Positions 63,489-64,000 of a DNA stretch of 64,000 bases are shown piece by piece. A program made the translations under genes and the position numbers. Source of the stretch: Parvularcula sp. BBD 1991-13 (GTDB taxonomy: Bacteria > Pseudomonadota > Alphaproteobacteria > Caulobacterales > Parvularculaceae); the NCBI GenBank assembly GCA_001657385.1, contig LYSZ01000003.1:129001-193000 (forward strand), in the 5' to 3' direction. Numbering within the stretch: the stretch's first letter is position 1; the number at the start of each line of letters is the position of its first letter. The notes under the pieces are model-generated. The model made no database searches. It saw nothing but the letters and a program-made list of their open reading frames with translations, and was not told the DNA's origin.

Positions 63489-64000
63489 GTCGTCTCGTCC
63501 CGTTCTTCCCGGCGTCCGGCGAACCGAATCCTCCGAGCGCGTGTTCGCCGTTCGTCAATCCAAACAGCGCCTTACCGAATCCCGGCGTCATATCCGCAAA
63601 CCCGGCGAAAAAACAGCCCTCAGGCGCGCGCGGCCGGCTTGGGGCCTCGCGCGGCGTCACAAAAAAACCATATGGCAGCGTATGCTTAACCAAGCCGTGA
63701 CAAGGTGTGTAAAAGATTAACACGGCGGATCAGGGCGGCCGAACCGAGCCGGACTGGACAGCCCTCCGCGACACAGACAAACAGGCAGGCGCCGCTCAAG
63801 CTTGAGACGGGGAGGCTTGCGGCGAGCGGGCTTGAGACGGGGAGGCTTGCGAGAGGCAATGCGGCCGGCGGCGCCGGCGCGACAACCAGGGCGTAGCGTA
63901 TCCGGCAGCGAGGGCGTAGTTGAGTAACCGAACAGCAGGAGCAGAGGCAGGCCCGCCAGCGGGCGGGCGCGGCGGCGTCCGCGCCGCCGCGTATGGCCGG
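63489..64000. other. Intergenic end of window
   Basis: About 510 bases upstream of the sulfotransferase operon with no supportable gene. It contains a 22-bp direct repeat (63800-63851) and ends in very GC-rich hairpin-forming sequence, such as GCGGCGGCG-TCCG-CGCCGCCGC at 63969-63990. Confidence 0.4.
63800..63851. repeat. 22-bp direct repeat, two copies 30 bases apart
   Basis: The 22 bases beginning GCTTGAGACGGGGAGGCTTG occur at 63800-63821 and again, identically, at 63830-63851. They sit in a gene-free stretch near the window end. Confidence 0.85.

Noticed and set aside
63800-63851. CRISPR array
   Set aside because: Only two repeat copies with an 8-base gap between them, no proper spacers and no cas genes nearby.
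63705-63896. 63-residue plus-strand frame at the window end
   Set aside because: It is built largely from the 22-bp direct repeat and has no ribosome-binding site.

Overview
The window looks like a chromosome segment of a GC-rich, marine-type alphaproteobacterium. The evidence is a glnB/glnA region, Lrp-regulated amino-acid catabolism, a hopanoid locus using the HpnC/D/E squalene route, TonB receptors with FecI/FecR control, and alphaproteobacterial-style intergenic repeats. I would guess the Parvularculales/Hyphomonadales neighbourhood, but no marker here fixes the genus.

Bases 1-2350 are an accessory edge: a divergent MarR regulator/methyltransferase pair around a perfect 34-bp palindrome, a truncated IS5-type transposase, and an exported jelly-roll-like protein. 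Bases 3180-15426 are the most interesting part, a lasso-peptide (RiPP) locus. In order it holds an APS-kinase-like kinase, a TPR-LicD nucleotidyltransferase fusion, precursor A1, a fused B protein (leader-binding domain plus transglutaminase-like leader peptidase), the asparagine-synthetase-like cyclase C, and two further precursors A2 and A3. Facing them are an S9-family lasso isopeptidase, a TonB-dependent receptor with an STN domain, an anti-sigma FecR and an ECF sigma factor. The inferred logic is: make a lasso peptide, possibly decorate it (kinase/LicD), release it, re-import it through the receptor, open it with the isopeptidase, and signal through FecR/sigma. The three precursors share a very short leader, a Gly-Ser core start, a Glu at core position 8, 9 or 10, a [VI]-C-x-P-x-F motif and a second cysteine near the C-terminus. 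Two sharply bounded AT-rich blocks (about 7950-9250 and 11030-11820) cover A2/A3, the isopeptidase catalytic domain and part of the receptor barrel, suggesting a segmental exchange.

Bases 16166-24078 hold an IPNS-like oxygenase, tRNA-Leu(UAG), GNAT, Nnr, PII (glnB), a prolyl-hydroxylase-like oxygenase, an ELM1-like protein and glnA with a clear terminator. Bases 24181-28088 form a tight group (HAD-UbiA fusion, GT39-like glycosyltransferase, EmrE-like membrane protein, methyltransferase) suggesting a polyprenyl-phosphate-sugar pathway. Bases 28115-39758 are general metabolism: sterol-desaturase family hydroxylase, membrane AraC regulator, old-yellow-enzyme family protein, crotonase, ParE, MtfA-like peptidase, glutaryl-CoA dehydrogenase, thiolase, and a Leu/Phe/Val dehydrogenase with a divergent Lrp regulator. 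Bases 39869-45065 encode arginine succinyltransferase catabolism (astB, astD, astA) led by an M20 hydrolase.

Bases 45225-63488 are dominated by hopanoid and isoprenoid functions: hpnN, hpnM, a short-chain prenyl diphosphate synthase, ispH, hpnH, hpnG, hpnE-hpnD-hpnC, hpnB and an hpnA-like epimerase, with small membrane proteins, a YbjN-like protein, a universal stress protein, a beta-propeller lipoprotein and a sulfotransferase in between. Squalene-hopene cyclase is not in the window. All coordinates were read by eye from the sequence; no database search was run.
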